Positions 23,708 through 32,602 of a stretch of 64,000 bases of DNA are shown piece by piece. Position numbers and translations under genes: made by a program. The stretch is from Candidatus Gastranaerophilales bacterium (lineage in GTDB: Bacteria; Cyanobacteriota; Vampirovibrionia; Gastranaerophilales; Gastranaerophilaceae), in the NCBI GenBank assembly GCA_944326685.1, contig CALVEV010000005.1, forward strand, positions 1 through 64,000, in the 5' to 3' direction. Position 1 is the first letter of the stretch. Every line of letters starts with the position of its first letter. The notes beneath the pieces are model-generated. The model saw nothing but the letters and a program-made list of their open reading frames with translations, was not told the origin of the DNA and made no database searches.

Positions 23708-24055
23708 CTAAATATTTTTTAGATGTTTGATTTGAGTTTTAGGGGTCAAAATTATTGCTATTGCATCAATTCGATACTTTTTATATTCGGGGTGTATTTG
23801 TAAATAATTAATTAATCCACTTTTAATATTTTTGTATTTTGTAGGAGTTATTGCTTCAAATGGTGTACCACAAATTTCTGTTTTTCTTGTTTTTACTTCA
23901 ATTGCAACAAGTGTATTAGTTTTATCAAGTGCAATAATATCTAATTCACAACTTTTTGAAAAATGTATATTACGTTCAATTATTTTGTATCCAAGTTTTT
24001 GAATGTAATTTGCAGCTATATTTTCACCTATTTCACCAGTTTTTTTATTAGACAT
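23708..24055 (-). CDS. yraN: YraN/UPF0102 family protein
   Basis: Protein of 115 residues with a restriction-endonuclease-like fold. Family motifs are GEIGENIAANYIQKLGYKI, ELDIIA and VAIEVKTR. YraN is widely conserved and thought to act on DNA, but its role is not firmly known to me. Its start overlaps the activase-like gene by 8 nt, so translation is coupled. Length is normal for the family. Confidence 0.88.
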   Translation of the reverse strand: MSNKKTGEIGENIAANYIQKLGYKIIERNIHFSKSCELDIIALDKTNTLVAIEVKTRKTEICGTPFEAITPTKYKNIKSGLINYLQIHPEYKKYRIDAIAIILTPKTQIKHLKNI

Positions 24056-24734
24056 TAACTAATTCCTTATCTGAATTAATAAGGCCTTCACATAGGATAA
24101 ATCTACCTAAAAGTTGGATTTCACAATATTGTTTTAGCGAATCAACAAAACATTTATTTTCGCAGAATCCGCCAGATAAATATATTTTATTAGGTTTTTT
24201 AGCAAAGTTCCAAGCATTATATGCAATTCCATGAACAAATTTTGATATTGCTGTTTTGGCATCAGATCCGTTAGAAATATCGTCCATTATTTTTTCGAGT
24301 CCAAAAATGCCACATGTTACAGCAAATTTTTCTTCATTAAACATTAAATCTTCTCTTTTTAAATTGTAGAATTTAAGAAGCATTTCAACAGTCGCTCCTG
24401 TTGAGCTAGCACAAGAAGTATTCCAATCCATATCGTGGAACTTATTATTTTTAAATCTAATCCACTTAGCATCTCTACTCCCTAAATCTAAAACAGTGGC
24501 ATCGCTATCAATATAATTTTTACAACCGTTAGCTAATGCAATTATTTCATTTTCATTTGCATTTGACATATGACCACATGCTTTTTTTATTTCTATATTT
24601 TGTTTTTTTATTAAAGCTGATGGAATAATATAATATGATTTATTTGAATTTGAATCAACGAGATATTTACTATCGAATGTTTCATCAATAGTTATAATTT
24701 TCGAATAGGTTGTTCCTGCATCTAAATAAATCAT
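24048..24734 (-). CDS. HgdC/BadF-type ATPase (2-hydroxyacyl-CoA dehydratase activase-like)
   Basis: ASKHA-fold ATPase of 228 residues, similar to HgdC activases that donate electrons to 2-hydroxyacyl-CoA dehydratases. The phosphate-1 loop is DAGTTYSK; LDLGSRDAKW is the second motif. Both cysteines that bridge a [4Fe-4S] cluster in HgdC appear to be kept: in TSCASSTG and in VTCGIFGLEK. SGGFCENK is the adenosine motif. No dehydratase (HgdAB) gene is adjacent. It overlaps its upstream partner by 4 bp and yraN downstream. The partner gene 24731-25441 may be its substrate or a structural analogue; this is inference. Confidence 0.8.
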   Translation of the reverse strand: MIYLDAGTTYSKIITIDETFDSKYLVDSNSNKSYYIIPSALIKKQNIEIKKACGHMSNANENEIIALANGCKNYIDSDATVLDLGSRDAKWIRFKNNKFHDMDWNTSCASSTGATVEMLLKFYNLKREDLMFNEEKFAVTCGIFGLEKIMDDISNGSDAKTAISKFVHGIAYNAWNFAKKPNKIYLSGGFCENKCFVDSLKQYCEIQLLGRFILCEGLINSDKELVNV

Positions 24735-25441
24735 CTTAACCTCAAAAATGCTTCAATCTTAGCTTTTATAGAATTATTTGCATAGTCATCTATATCAATA
24801 TATAAACCATTGTATTTATCTGCAAGATATTTTGCAAGCTGAGCTTTTGCACAAAATGCTTGGGCATAAAATACTGTTGGGACTCCTTCATCTACAAACA
24901 TTTCTAATTCTATATCTGCAGGTGTTTTTGCTTCTACGCATCTTGTCCAGCCATAGACATGTGTTTCATTTGGAAACAGTTTTAGAATTTCTAAATCATT
25001 TGGAGGAACTCCCCAAAATCCAAATTTAGGCTTACATTGTTCATAATGAGTTGTATCTAATTTTATAATATTATCTGTAATTGTTGTAATTTTATCATAT
25101 AGAGGCATATTACTTGTACATATTTTTAATTCTTGCTTATATGTAAATTCTTCGAATATGCTTTCTACAACATTAAAACCTAAATCTTTTAAAATTTGTG
25201 CAGCAAACCAACCGCTATCGCATTTATCTTTTCCAATAGGTGCTAATATTTTAATTGGCTTTAGCTCTATTGCATTGTTAATTATATTTTTAATAATTTT
25301 GCAATATGATTCAGGTAGTATATTTTTATCAGGATATTGAAAATCAATATCTAAATCTATCCATTCGGCATTAGGATATTCTATTTTAGTTTCTTCAATT
25401 AACTTTGGATTTGGATATCCCCAAAATCCTATAATACTCAT
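24731..25441 (-). CDS. Unrecognised cysteine-containing protein paired with the activase
   Basis: A 236-residue soluble protein that I cannot place. It appears to be an internal duplication: FWGYPNPKLIEE near residue 6 and FWGVPPNDLEIL near residue 142. Five or six cysteines are scattered (DKCDSGW, KICTSN, YEQCKP, TRCVEAK, AFCAKA). It precedes the HgdC/BadF-type ATPase with an ATGA overlap, so the two are almost certainly co-translated. In characterised systems the activase works on an Fe-S dehydratase. Whether this protein binds a cluster, and what it does, is unknown. Confidence 0.6.
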   Translation of the reverse strand: MSIIGFWGYPNPKLIEETKIEYPNAEWIDLDIDFQYPDKNILPESYCKIIKNIINNAIELKPIKILAPIGKDKCDSGWFAAQILKDLGFNVVESIFEEFTYKQELKICTSNMPLYDKITTITDNIIKLDTTHYEQCKPKFGFWGVPPNDLEILKLFPNETHVYGWTRCVEAKTPADIELEMFVDEGVPTVFYAQAFCAKAQLAKYLADKYNGLYIDIDDYANNSIKAKIEAFLRLR

Positions 25442-25457
25442 ATTCTACCTTATCTTT

Positions 25458-26810
25458 CTAAAACATTAATCTAAATAATAAGAATCTTTTATTTAGTTTA
25501 TCTGAAAATTTTCTTAAGTTGTGTACTGTAACTGCAGCATCTTGCATAATACATTTTATATTAGAAGCATCTTTTGGGTTGTTAACAGCTTCTAAAGTTA
25601 AAGATACATTGTATAATGCTTTATTCAAGTTGTCTAAAGTTGTTGTAAGCTGCGATTTTAATTTTTCGTCTTTAGTCATAGAATTAACAGCTGTTGTAAT
25701 TTCTGTGATATTACTCATTGTAGCGTTTAAGTCTTCTGCAAATTTTTTCGCATCAACAGCACCTAATATAGGTGTTAATTCTTCACATATATTGTTGATG
25801 GATTTAGCAGTAGCCATTAATGTAGGTTTAAATTCAGGATCTCCAATAATTCCATTAATATTACCTGATAATTTACAGAATTCATCAGAAACCCTATTGG
25901 CTTGAACCATTATTGATTCTAAGTCTGCTCTTGATTCATCAATAAGTTTTTCAGCTTTTGCTAAAGTTGTAGTTGCTTGAGCTGTAAGCTTTTTAATATT
26001 ATATATTGATTGTTTTAAGTCTGTTATTAGAGAATCATCTAGCAAATCATTAATCTTTTTATTTGTTTCTGTTAATGATGCAGCTGCTTGGTATTGTAAA
26101 TCTAAGAAGTCTGATATTCTCATTGGTTCAACCACTGTGTATATGGATGTTTGGTGAGGATATGGAATTGCAGTATTATCAAGAGGGGCAATTCTTAGTT
26201 TAGATCCATTTTCTCCTTTAACAATTTCACCAACCATAAATTCTGGTAAGATTAATCCTGGAAGATTTATTACATATCCTAATTTATATGCATATGGAGT
26301 TTTGATATATTGCTGCATATTTTCAGGGATAGTAGAAGTTGCCATAATTTGTGTTCTTTTAACTGAACCAATATTATAGTATTTATCATCTAGTTTTATT
26401 TCAACTTCTGCACCATTATACAATCCTTCTCTAGAATATACTGGAATATAAACATTTCTTACTTTAGGTGGTGTGATTTCAAGGAATTGTTCACCAATAA
26501 GTCCTGATTGTTGAATTGATAGCATTGAAGCTTTAGGAATTTTTATATCTGGATTTGTAATAACAAATTTTAATAATACATAACTAGATTCACCATTAAT
26601 AACAGGTTTAATTTCTTCAACTTGTCCAACTCTCATACCCATCATTTGAACAGCTGAACCTGGGCGCATTCCATTTACATCTTTGAATTGAACTTCAATT
26701 CTTTTTGCAGATGAGAAAGCTCTTCCTTTAACCCACAAAACTGTACAGAAAAAGATTAGTAATGCGATTAATGATAATATTCCTACTTTAAATGATGATG
26801 ATAATTTCAT
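25458..26810 (-). CDS. mlaD: MCE-domain lipid-binding protein MlaD
   Basis: Membrane-anchored MCE protein of 450 residues, the lipid-binding subunit of an ABC lipid transporter. An N-terminal membrane segment (SFKVGILSLIALLIFFCTVL) is followed by the MCE domain (VQFKDVNGMRPGSAVQMMGM and GEEQFLEI-type sequence) at about residues 35-130. The rest is a long helical region with many Leu and Asn residues, like the coiled tail of cyanobacterial and chloroplast TGD2 proteins. The gene lies in the order mlaE-mlaF-mlaD. The long tail distinguishes it from the short proteobacterial MlaD. Confidence 0.87.
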   Translation of the reverse strand: MKLSSSFKVGILSLIALLIFFCTVLWVKGRAFSSAKRIEVQFKDVNGMRPGSAVQMMGMRVGQVEEIKPVINGESSYVLLKFVITNPDIKIPKASMLSIQQSGLIGEQFLEITPPKVRNVYIPVYSREGLYNGAEVEIKLDDKYYNIGSVKRTQIMATSTIPENMQQYIKTPYAYKLGYVINLPGLILPEFMVGEIVKGENGSKLRIAPLDNTAIPYPHQTSIYTVVEPMRISDFLDLQYQAAASLTETNKKINDLLDDSLITDLKQSIYNIKKLTAQATTTLAKAEKLIDESRADLESIMVQANRVSDEFCKLSGNINGIIGDPEFKPTLMATAKSINNICEELTPILGAVDAKKFAEDLNATMSNITEITTAVNSMTKDEKLKSQLTTTLDNLNKALYNVSLTLEAVNNPKDASNIKCIMQDAAVTVHNLRKFSDKLNKRFLLFRLMF

Positions 26811-26830
26811 ATATAAAATTCCTTATTTAA

Positions 26831-27550
26831 TTAATTTTGTAGCATCGTCATCGGACCTTCAAGTGATGCTGTTACAAATTGTTTTGTATATGGTGTATCT
26901 TGTTTCATTAAATCTTGTGGTGTTCCAGTAAACACTACATTTCCATTATACAACATAATAATTTTATCAGCAGTTCTCATTATTGTAGACATTTGATGTG
27001 TTACAACTATAGATGCTGCGTTAGTTTCCTCTTTTAACCTTACAATATAATCTTCGATTAACGTTGATGATACAGGGTCTAAGCCTGCTGTTGGTTCATC
27101 ATATAAAATTATATTTGGTGAAGTTACTATTGCTCTTGCAAAACTTACACGCTTTTGCATCCCTCCAGATAGTTCTGATGGATATTTGTTTTCTATTCCC
27201 GATAAACCTACAAGTGCTAATTTTTCTTTAACAATATTTTTTATTTGACGTTCAGTATATTTTTTTCTTAAATCTTTTCTTTCTTTTAAAGCAAATGCTA
27301 TATTGTCTTCAACATTAAGAGAATCAATCAATGCAGAGTATTGGAACACCATAGCAATATCACCTGATGTTTCAATTAGTCCAGAGTCTTTTTCAATTAA
27401 GCCACAAATTAGTTTTAAGACTGTACTTTTCCCTGAACCACTAAATCCAACAATTGCTAATATTTCTCCTGATTCAACTTTGAATGAAATATCATTAATT
27501 ACTGTTTTATTACCAAATTTTTTTGTTAAATTTTTAACTTCTATACCCAT
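26831..27550 (-). CDS. mlaF: ABC transporter ATP-binding protein MlaF
   Basis: ATPase subunit of the MlaEFD lipid transporter, 239 residues. Walker A is GFSGSGKST (near residue 36), the signature motif is LSGGMQKRVSFARA, Walker B is IILYDEPTAGLDP, and the switch His is in VVTHQMS. The leader contains AGGT before the ATG. It lies between mlaE and mlaD with short gaps, one operon. Confidence 0.93.
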   Translation of the reverse strand: MGIEVKNLTKKFGNKTVINDISFKVESGEILAIVGFSGSGKSTVLKLICGLIEKDSGLIETSGDIAMVFQYSALIDSLNVEDNIAFALKERKDLRKKYTERQIKNIVKEKLALVGLSGIENKYPSELSGGMQKRVSFARAIVTSPNIILYDEPTAGLDPVSSTLIEDYIVRLKEETNAASIVVTHQMSTIMRTADKIIMLYNGNVVFTGTPQDLMKQDTPYTKQFVTASLEGPMTMLQN

Positions 27551-27564
27551 AATCTATACCTATT

Positions 27565-28368
27565 TTAAAAGAAAAATATAATTGAGAACAGCAAATCCCA
27601 TAAAACTATACCAACAAAAGACCAAACAACAGCTTTTGTTGTTGCTATACCGACGCCTCTTGCTCCACCTTTTGCATTGTATCCGCAAACACAGCTTATT
27701 AGAGCGATTGTGAAGCCAAATACAATTGATTTTAAAATAGCAACATTAATGTCTTTCATAAATAGCCCTGCCCATACAGATTCAAAATAAGCTCTGTAAG
27801 AAAGTTCAGATGCTAAGTGTGCAGCAACTCCTCCTCCAATTATTCCAACAAGAGATGAAACAACTAGTACAGGAGGCATCATAAGAATACCTGATAAAAC
27901 TCTAGGAACAAATAAGTATCTTATAGGGTTTACTTTTAAAACTTTTATAGCATCAATTTGTTCTGTAACTCTCATTGTTGCAATTTCTGAGGCAATAGAA
28001 GATCCTATCATTGATATAATTGCAAAGCCTGACATTATTATTCCTTCTTCTCGAATGGTCAGAATTGTTACTAGCATGCCTACATAATTCCCAGCACCTT
28101 GTTTTACCATTTCTCCTGCAACTTGCATTGCAACAATAACTGTAGACATTCCAACTATTGATAATGTGATCGGTAGTGAACTAACACCAAATCTTGCACA
28201 TTGCTCAATAATAGCTTTCCAATCCAATTCTCTTTTGAATATTAATGATAAGACTTCTTTCCCATAAATAACAATATCGCCAATAGTTGATAAAAAATCC
28301 TCAAGTTGTAAAATTAATTGACGATATAATTTATATGTTATTGTACTTTTTAAAGAAAAATCCCTCAT
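27565..28368 (-). CDS. mlaE: ABC transporter permease MlaE
   Basis: Permease subunit of a lipid transporter, 267 residues with about five membrane segments. Typical MlaE/TGD1 stretches are visible: ARFGVSSLPITLSIVG, the coupling region EIATMRVTEQIDAIKVLKVN and CVCGYNAKGGARGVGIATTKAVV. The N-terminal extension of about 30 residues is polar. The gene is 49 nt after rpe; a TATAAT on the minus strand 8 nt before the ATG may be its own promoter. The transporter probably moves phospholipids across the envelope. Confidence 0.92.
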   Translation of the reverse strand: MRDFSLKSTITYKLYRQLILQLEDFLSTIGDIVIYGKEVLSLIFKRELDWKAIIEQCARFGVSSLPITLSIVGMSTVIVAMQVAGEMVKQGAGNYVGMLVTILTIREEGIIMSGFAIISMIGSSIASEIATMRVTEQIDAIKVLKVNPIRYLFVPRVLSGILMMPPVLVVSSLVGIIGGGVAAHLASELSYRAYFESVWAGLFMKDINVAILKSIVFGFTIALISCVCGYNAKGGARGVGIATTKAVVWSFVGIVLWDLLFSIIFFF

Positions 28369-28417
28369 TTGTCCTGATTATAGCATGATAAAAGCAAATG
28401 GGTATCATCCTGTTATA

Positions 28418-29068
28418 CTATGATATATTTTTTAAACTATTAATTGAAGCTTTTATATCGCTACTTCCATAAATATAACTGCCTGCAACTAGTGAATTTG
28501 CACCAAGTGATGTACATATTTTAGATGTAATATTATTAATTCCGCCATCTACTTGAATAATAAATTCATCGTTTACAAGTTCTTTAATTTTAGGAATTTT
28601 CATTGCGCAATGATGTAAAAATTCTTGACCGCCAAATCCTGGCTCTACAGTCATAACAAGAGCTAAATCTATATCTTTTAAATAAGGATACAATCTTTCT
28701 TGGCTTGTTTTAGGTTTTATTGATACACCAGCTTTTACGTTACAAGCCTTGATTAAATCAATATTATCTTTTAAAGTATCTTCGCAGGCTTCATAATGAA
28801 TTGTTATAATATCTGCTCCTACTTTTGCAAATGCACCAATATATTTTTCAGGGTTCTCTATCATTAAATGAACATCTAATGGAAGCTTCGTAATTCCTTT
28901 AATAGCTTTAACAACAGGGATACCAATTGTTATATTCGGGACAAAATGTCCATCCATTACATCGATATGAACCCAATCAGCTCCTGCTTCTTCAATTCTT
29001 TTTATATCTCGTTCTAAATTTACAAAATCTGCTGATAGTATTGATGGTGATATTATAATATTATTCAT
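28418..29068 (-). CDS. rpe: Ribulose-phosphate 3-epimerase
   Basis: TIM-barrel enzyme of the pentose phosphate pathway converting ribulose-5-phosphate to xylulose-5-phosphate, 216 residues. Signatures: SPSILSADF, HIDVMDGHFVPNITIG and VMTVEPGFGGQEF, plus VDGGIN. Metal-binding His and Asp residues are in these motifs. It directly follows rnc (start codon next to its stop) with GAGGAC upstream, so it is part of the pyrH-frr-cdsA-rnc-rpe run. Confidence 0.96.
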   Translation of the reverse strand: MNNIIISPSILSADFVNLERDIKRIEEAGADWVHIDVMDGHFVPNITIGIPVVKAIKGITKLPLDVHLMIENPEKYIGAFAKVGADIITIHYEACEDTLKDNIDLIKACNVKAGVSIKPKTSQERLYPYLKDIDLALVMTVEPGFGGQEFLHHCAMKIPKIKELVNDEFIIQVDGGINNITSKICTSLGANSLVAGSYIYGSSDIKASINSLKNIS

Positions 29069-29755
29069 TTATTTGTCCTCTATAATCCCAAGTTCTTTGC
29101 ATGCTTGATAGGCACAATTTTGCTCAGCTTCTTTTTTTGTTTTACCTTCTGCCTTACTTAATATTTTACCACAATAACTCACTTCAACTTCAAAAACTGG
29201 TTTGTGTGCAGGACCTGTTATATTAATTGTTTTATATTCTGGAAGTTCTTTTGTTTGTGATTGTGTGTATTCTTGCAAAACCGCTTTTGCATTATATTTT
29301 ACAAAATTTTTATCTATTTCTTCAATAAATTTATCTAACTGATACTCGAGAAATTCTTTAATTTCTTTTTCTTTCCCATCTAAATAATACGCACCTAAAA
29401 CGGCTTCAAATGCGCAAGCAATATTTGATTCTCTATTTCTTCCACCTTGCTTTTCTTCTGCTTCTGATAATCTTATTATTTTATTTAACCCTATATCAAA
29501 TGCTATTTGTGAAATTGTTGCATCTGATATTAATATTGAACGTATTTTTGATAATTTACCTTCATCATAATCAGGAAATTTGTTTATTAATAGTTGTGAT
29601 GAATAAAGTTTTAAGACTGAATCTCCAAAAAATTCCAATCTCTCATAACTCATCTTGGCAGGCATGTTATTTTCTTTTGTATAAGAAGGATGAGTTATCG
29701 CAGCATTAAATAAATCATTATTATTACATTCAATATCTAAAATATTAGTGTACAT
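29069..29755 (-). CDS. rnc: Ribonuclease III
   Basis: Double-strand-specific endoribonuclease of 228 residues, acting in rRNA processing and mRNA turnover. The catalytic domain has the signature YERLEFFGDSVLKL, and the later acidic site EAVLGAYYLD. A C-terminal double-stranded RNA-binding domain begins near residue 155 (AVLQEYTQSQ, ending KTKKEAEQNCAYQAC). The start overlaps the cdsA stop by one base. It is followed directly by rpe. Confidence 0.95.
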   Translation of the reverse strand: MYTNILDIECNNNDLFNAAITHPSYTKENNMPAKMSYERLEFFGDSVLKLYSSQLLINKFPDYDEGKLSKIRSILISDATISQIAFDIGLNKIIRLSEAEEKQGGRNRESNIACAFEAVLGAYYLDGKEKEIKEFLEYQLDKFIEEIDKNFVKYNAKAVLQEYTQSQTKELPEYKTINITGPAHKPVFEVEVSYCGKILSKAEGKTKKEAEQNCAYQACKELGIIEDK

Positions 29756-30642
29756 TATATTAAGCCTTTAAAGAAATTAATTAATGTTTCAAATGTACCT
29801 GTTTGGTATACAAAATATTGGAAATAATAATATAATATCGGTAATGTGAATACATAACTATCAGTTCTATCTAAGAAACCACCATGCCCCGGTAAGGTAT
29901 TTCCTGAATCTTTAACTCCTGCATCACGCTTGATTAATGATTCACATAAATCTCCAATTTGAGCAAATGCAGCAATTAATATACCTATAATTAGTCCATG
30001 GTACCAATCAATATGTATAAAATGTCCAATTGCAATTGCACCAATTATTGCACATAATGATCCCCCAATAGCCCCTTCGATTGTTTTATTAGGACTTATT
30101 ACTGGTGCGATTTTATTTTTACCAAACTTTGTTCCAAAGTAATAACAGCCTGTATCTGTGAATAAAACACAGAAGAATAATAATACTAAATACCAAAGTC
30201 CTTCTTGTTGAGATGGCATTTTTATTAAATGTTGATATATCGGTTGAGAGCCAATATCTCTAATAAATATTAGGTATAATGGAAATAATCCGCTATAAAT
30301 AAAACCCAGAATAGTTGTTGCAACATTTGCAATATATGGCTGTCGTCCTTTTGATAGTACCCAAATGAATGCTACTATTGATGATATTGTTACAGCAAAA
30401 GATAGCATATTAAACTTGTTAAAATATGCCAATAAAGCAAAGAAAGCATCTGCAAATAATATAACTTTTATGCTTGGATAAAAACCTTTATGACGAAGTA
30501 TTAGGACATATTCTTTTGTTGCAAAATATATCACTAATAGTGTAAGTAAAAATAAAGGTAGTCCACCATAAAATATTAAACCTAGAACAGTGAATCCCAT
30601 TACTGTTCCTGTGACTAATCTGGTTAGATTTTTTTGATCCAT
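29755..30642 (-). CDS. cdsA: Phosphatidate cytidylyltransferase
   Basis: Membrane enzyme making CDP-diacylglycerol from phosphatidate and CTP, 295 residues with about eight hydrophobic segments. The family signature is visible at the C-terminal part: NKTIEGAIGG, IGDLCESLIKRDAGVKDSG, and the GHGGFLDRTDS motif with the catalytic Asp residues. It overlaps frr and rnc by one base each, a tight operon. Its product feeds phospholipid synthesis, consistent with the lipid transporter downstream. Confidence 0.95.
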   Translation of the reverse strand: MDQKNLTRLVTGTVMGFTVLGLIFYGGLPLFLLTLLVIYFATKEYVLILRHKGFYPSIKVILFADAFFALLAYFNKFNMLSFAVTISSIVAFIWVLSKGRQPYIANVATTILGFIYSGLFPLYLIFIRDIGSQPIYQHLIKMPSQQEGLWYLVLLFFCVLFTDTGCYYFGTKFGKNKIAPVISPNKTIEGAIGGSLCAIIGAIAIGHFIHIDWYHGLIIGILIAAFAQIGDLCESLIKRDAGVKDSGNTLPGHGGFLDRTDSYVFTLPILYYYFQYFVYQTGTFETLINFFKGLI

Positions 30643-31208
30643 TATACTGTTAAGACCTCTTTTTCTTTTTCTGCTACTGAGTTATCAATTTGTTTTGTAT
30701 ATTTATCTGTAAGTTTTTGAATATCATCTTGATAATCTTTAACAGTATCTTCTGGTAGTTTTTCTTCTTTTTCAACTTTTTTAACACCATCAGTCATATC
30801 TCGTCTGATATTTCTGATAGCAACTTTTGCATCTTCTCCAATTTTCTTAACGTCTTTAACGATTTCTTTTCTTCTTTCTTCTGTTAAAGGAGGGAATGTA
30901 AGTCTAATACATATACCATCACTGTTTGGAGAAATTCCTAATTCAGCTTTAATTATTGCTTTTTCGATATCTTTTAATATAGTTTTGTCGTAAGGAGTTA
31001 TGATTAATGTTGTTCCTTCGCTAACAGAAACTTGTGACATTTGTCTTAAAGGAGTTGGAGCTCCATAATAATCTACTAAAACTTTGTCAAGAATAATAGG
31101 ATTTGCTCTTCCTGTTCTTATGGTTCCAAATTCTCTCATCATTTGAGAAATTGCTTTTTCCATTTTTTCTTCGCCTAATAAAAATAGCTCATCAACTGCT
31201 TCTGACAT
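30642..31208 (-). CDS. frr: Ribosome recycling factor
   Basis: Splits ribosomes after termination together with EF-G; 188 residues. Signatures are RTGRANPIILDKVLVDYYG and PPLTEERRKEIVKDVKKIGE. I start at ATG 31208 because AGAGG lies just upstream; a GTG 15 nt earlier would overlap that site. It is 26 nt after pyrH, the usual bacterial neighbour, and its stop overlaps the cdsA start. Confidence 0.96.
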   Translation of the reverse strand: MSEAVDELFLLGEEKMEKAISQMMREFGTIRTGRANPIILDKVLVDYYGAPTPLRQMSQVSVSEGTTLIITPYDKTILKDIEKAIIKAELGISPNSDGICIRLTFPPLTEERRKEIVKDVKKIGEDAKVAIRNIRRDMTDGVKKVEKEEKLPEDTVKDYQDDIQKLTDKYTKQIDNSVAEKEKEVLTV

Positions 31209-31234
31209 TTTTACCTCTTTCACTATATACTATA

Positions 31235-31948
31235 CTAATTAACAAAAGTTCCTATTTTTTCACCTTTTATAATCTTCATTAAACTACCTTTGGCAGCAAA
31301 ATCAAAAACTACAATAGGTATATTATTTTGTTCGCATAATGAACAAGCTGAAGCGTCCATTACTTTTAAATCATTTTTAATAATATCTGAATATTTAATA
31401 TTATCTAATTTTTTAGCATTAGGATTGATTCTAGGATCATCATCATATACCCCATCAACTCCATTTTTAGCCATTAACATAGCATCTGCATTTATTTCAG
31501 ATGCTCTTAGTGCTGCAGCTGTATCTGTTGTGAAAAATGGGTTTCCAGTTCCTGCTGCAAATATTACAACTCTACCTTTTTCAAGATGTCTAATTGCTTT
31601 ATGTCTGATATATGGCTCGGCAATTTGTTTTATCTCTAATGCTGATTGTACTCTACAATCTATATTAATTGATTTCAATGCACTTTGTAGTGATATAGCA
31701 TTCATAACAGTTGCTAGCATTCCGACGTAATCTCCTGATGCTCTATCCATACCAAGTTTTGCGCTGTTTTTCATTCCTCTGAAGATGTTCCCACCTCCAA
31801 CAACAACTGCAACTTGAACACCTGCATTTACTGCTTGAGAAATTTCATTTGCTATCATTTCAACAGGTTTATAGTCTATCCCAAATTGTTGTTCTCCAAG
31901 TAACGCCTCTCCACTTACTTTTAGTAAAATCCTGTTGTATGTATTCAT
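31235..31948 (-). CDS. pyrH: Uridylate kinase
   Basis: Cytosolic enzyme phosphorylating UMP to UDP, 237 residues. Signatures: LLKVSGEAL, VVGGGNIFRG, MDRASGDYVGMLATVMNA, and the nucleotide-site AAGTGNPFFTTDTAAALRA. AAGGAAG precedes the ATG. It is the first gene of a long minus-strand run ending near 25458 or beyond. Confidence 0.96.
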   Translation of the reverse strand: MNTYNRILLKVSGEALLGEQQFGIDYKPVEMIANEISQAVNAGVQVAVVVGGGNIFRGMKNSAKLGMDRASGDYVGMLATVMNAISLQSALKSINIDCRVQSALEIKQIAEPYIRHKAIRHLEKGRVVIFAAGTGNPFFTTDTAAALRASEINADAMLMAKNGVDGVYDDDPRINPNAKKLDNIKYSDIIKNDLKVMDASACSLCEQNNIPIVVFDFAAKGSLMKIIKGEKIGTFVN

Positions 31949-32050
31949 TTTTCTTCCTTTTTTAAAACTATTACAAGTTCTGTTTATTCAATATTAGTTC
32001 AAAAAGCTAATCTTGTAAAGAATTTAACATTAATATTGCTTAACATAAAT

Positions 32051-32081
32051 TTGAACATTTTAAAAATAAATTCGTTATATA
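32051..32081 (+). promoter_or_regulatory. Candidate promoter for the small secreted protein cluster
   Basis: TTGAAC (32051-32056) and TATATA (32076-32081), 19 bp apart, precede the gene at 32106, which has GAGGTGAAG as ribosome binding site. The spacing is a little long. Confidence 0.4.
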
Positions 32082-32105
32082 AATGAAGATATGAGAGGTG
32101 AAGAT

Positions 32106-32399
32106 ATGAAAAAGAAATTATTAGCATTAAGTTTAATTAGTTTATTAGCTTTAAGTTTACCTGTTAGCGCAAAACCTCATGATAGAGGTCCACATGGACA
32201 TCATGGTGTAGCACATGTAAGAATGGTTGCACCTCCTCCTGCTCCTCATCATCATTTTTGTGGTTCTTCATTTACCACAGGGGTGTTGGCCAGGCGCGGC
32301 TGTTGGAGTTCTTGTTACTACTATGGTTACCCGATAAATTATGGACCATATTATTACAATGGAATCTATCCTTCATTCTATTTTGGTATAGGTTTCTAA
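32106..32399 (+). CDS. Small secreted His- and Tyr-rich protein
   Basis: Protein of 97 residues with a clear signal peptide (MKKKLLALSLISLLALSLPV, cleavage after SA). The mature part is His-rich (HGHHGVAHV, APHHHF), has three Cys and ends in Tyr/Gly/Phe-rich sequence (YYYGYPINYGPYYYNG). No known family. AGGTGAAG precedes ATG 32106; an upstream in-frame ATG at 32091 would put the site inside the coding region. It is followed by a possible short ORF and another Tyr-rich secreted protein. An exported metal-binding or envelope protein is a guess. Confidence 0.7.
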   Translation: MKKKLLALSLISLLALSLPVSAKPHDRGPHGHHGVAHVRMVAPPPAPHHHFCGSSFTTGVLARRGCWSSCYYYGYPINYGPYYYNGIYPSFYFGIGF

Positions 32400-32521
32400 A
32401 GATGTATTTATACAAGCAAGAAATTTTCCTAAATATTAATTTTAATAGTAATTTTTTTACTAATATAAGAGGAATATTTTTCTTACTTGGGGTAAATTTT
32501 AGAATTATGAGGTGTTTAAAT

Positions 32522-32590
32522 ATGAAAATAAATATGTTATATTGGCTTATATTAGGAATATTACCGTTGCCTGTGTATATTAATCAATAA
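32522..32590 (+). CDS. Possible 22-residue hydrophobic peptide
   Basis: MKINMLYWLILGILPLPVYI plus two residues, preceded by GAGGTG 7 nt before the ATG. It ends 12 nt before the next gene. Its length allows one membrane span. A weak candidate: short, without known homologues that I can name, and dependent on the good ribosome binding site. A start at 32507 in the same frame is possible. Confidence 0.35.
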   Translation: MKINMLYWLILGILPLPVYINQ

Positions 32591-32602
32591 GGTTATGTTT
32601 GT

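Noticed and set aside
32258..32506. Plus-strand frame overlapping the small His-rich protein gene
   Set aside because: It lies in a shifted frame of the 32106-32399 gene; only its last 22 codons have a ribosome binding site, and those are listed separately.
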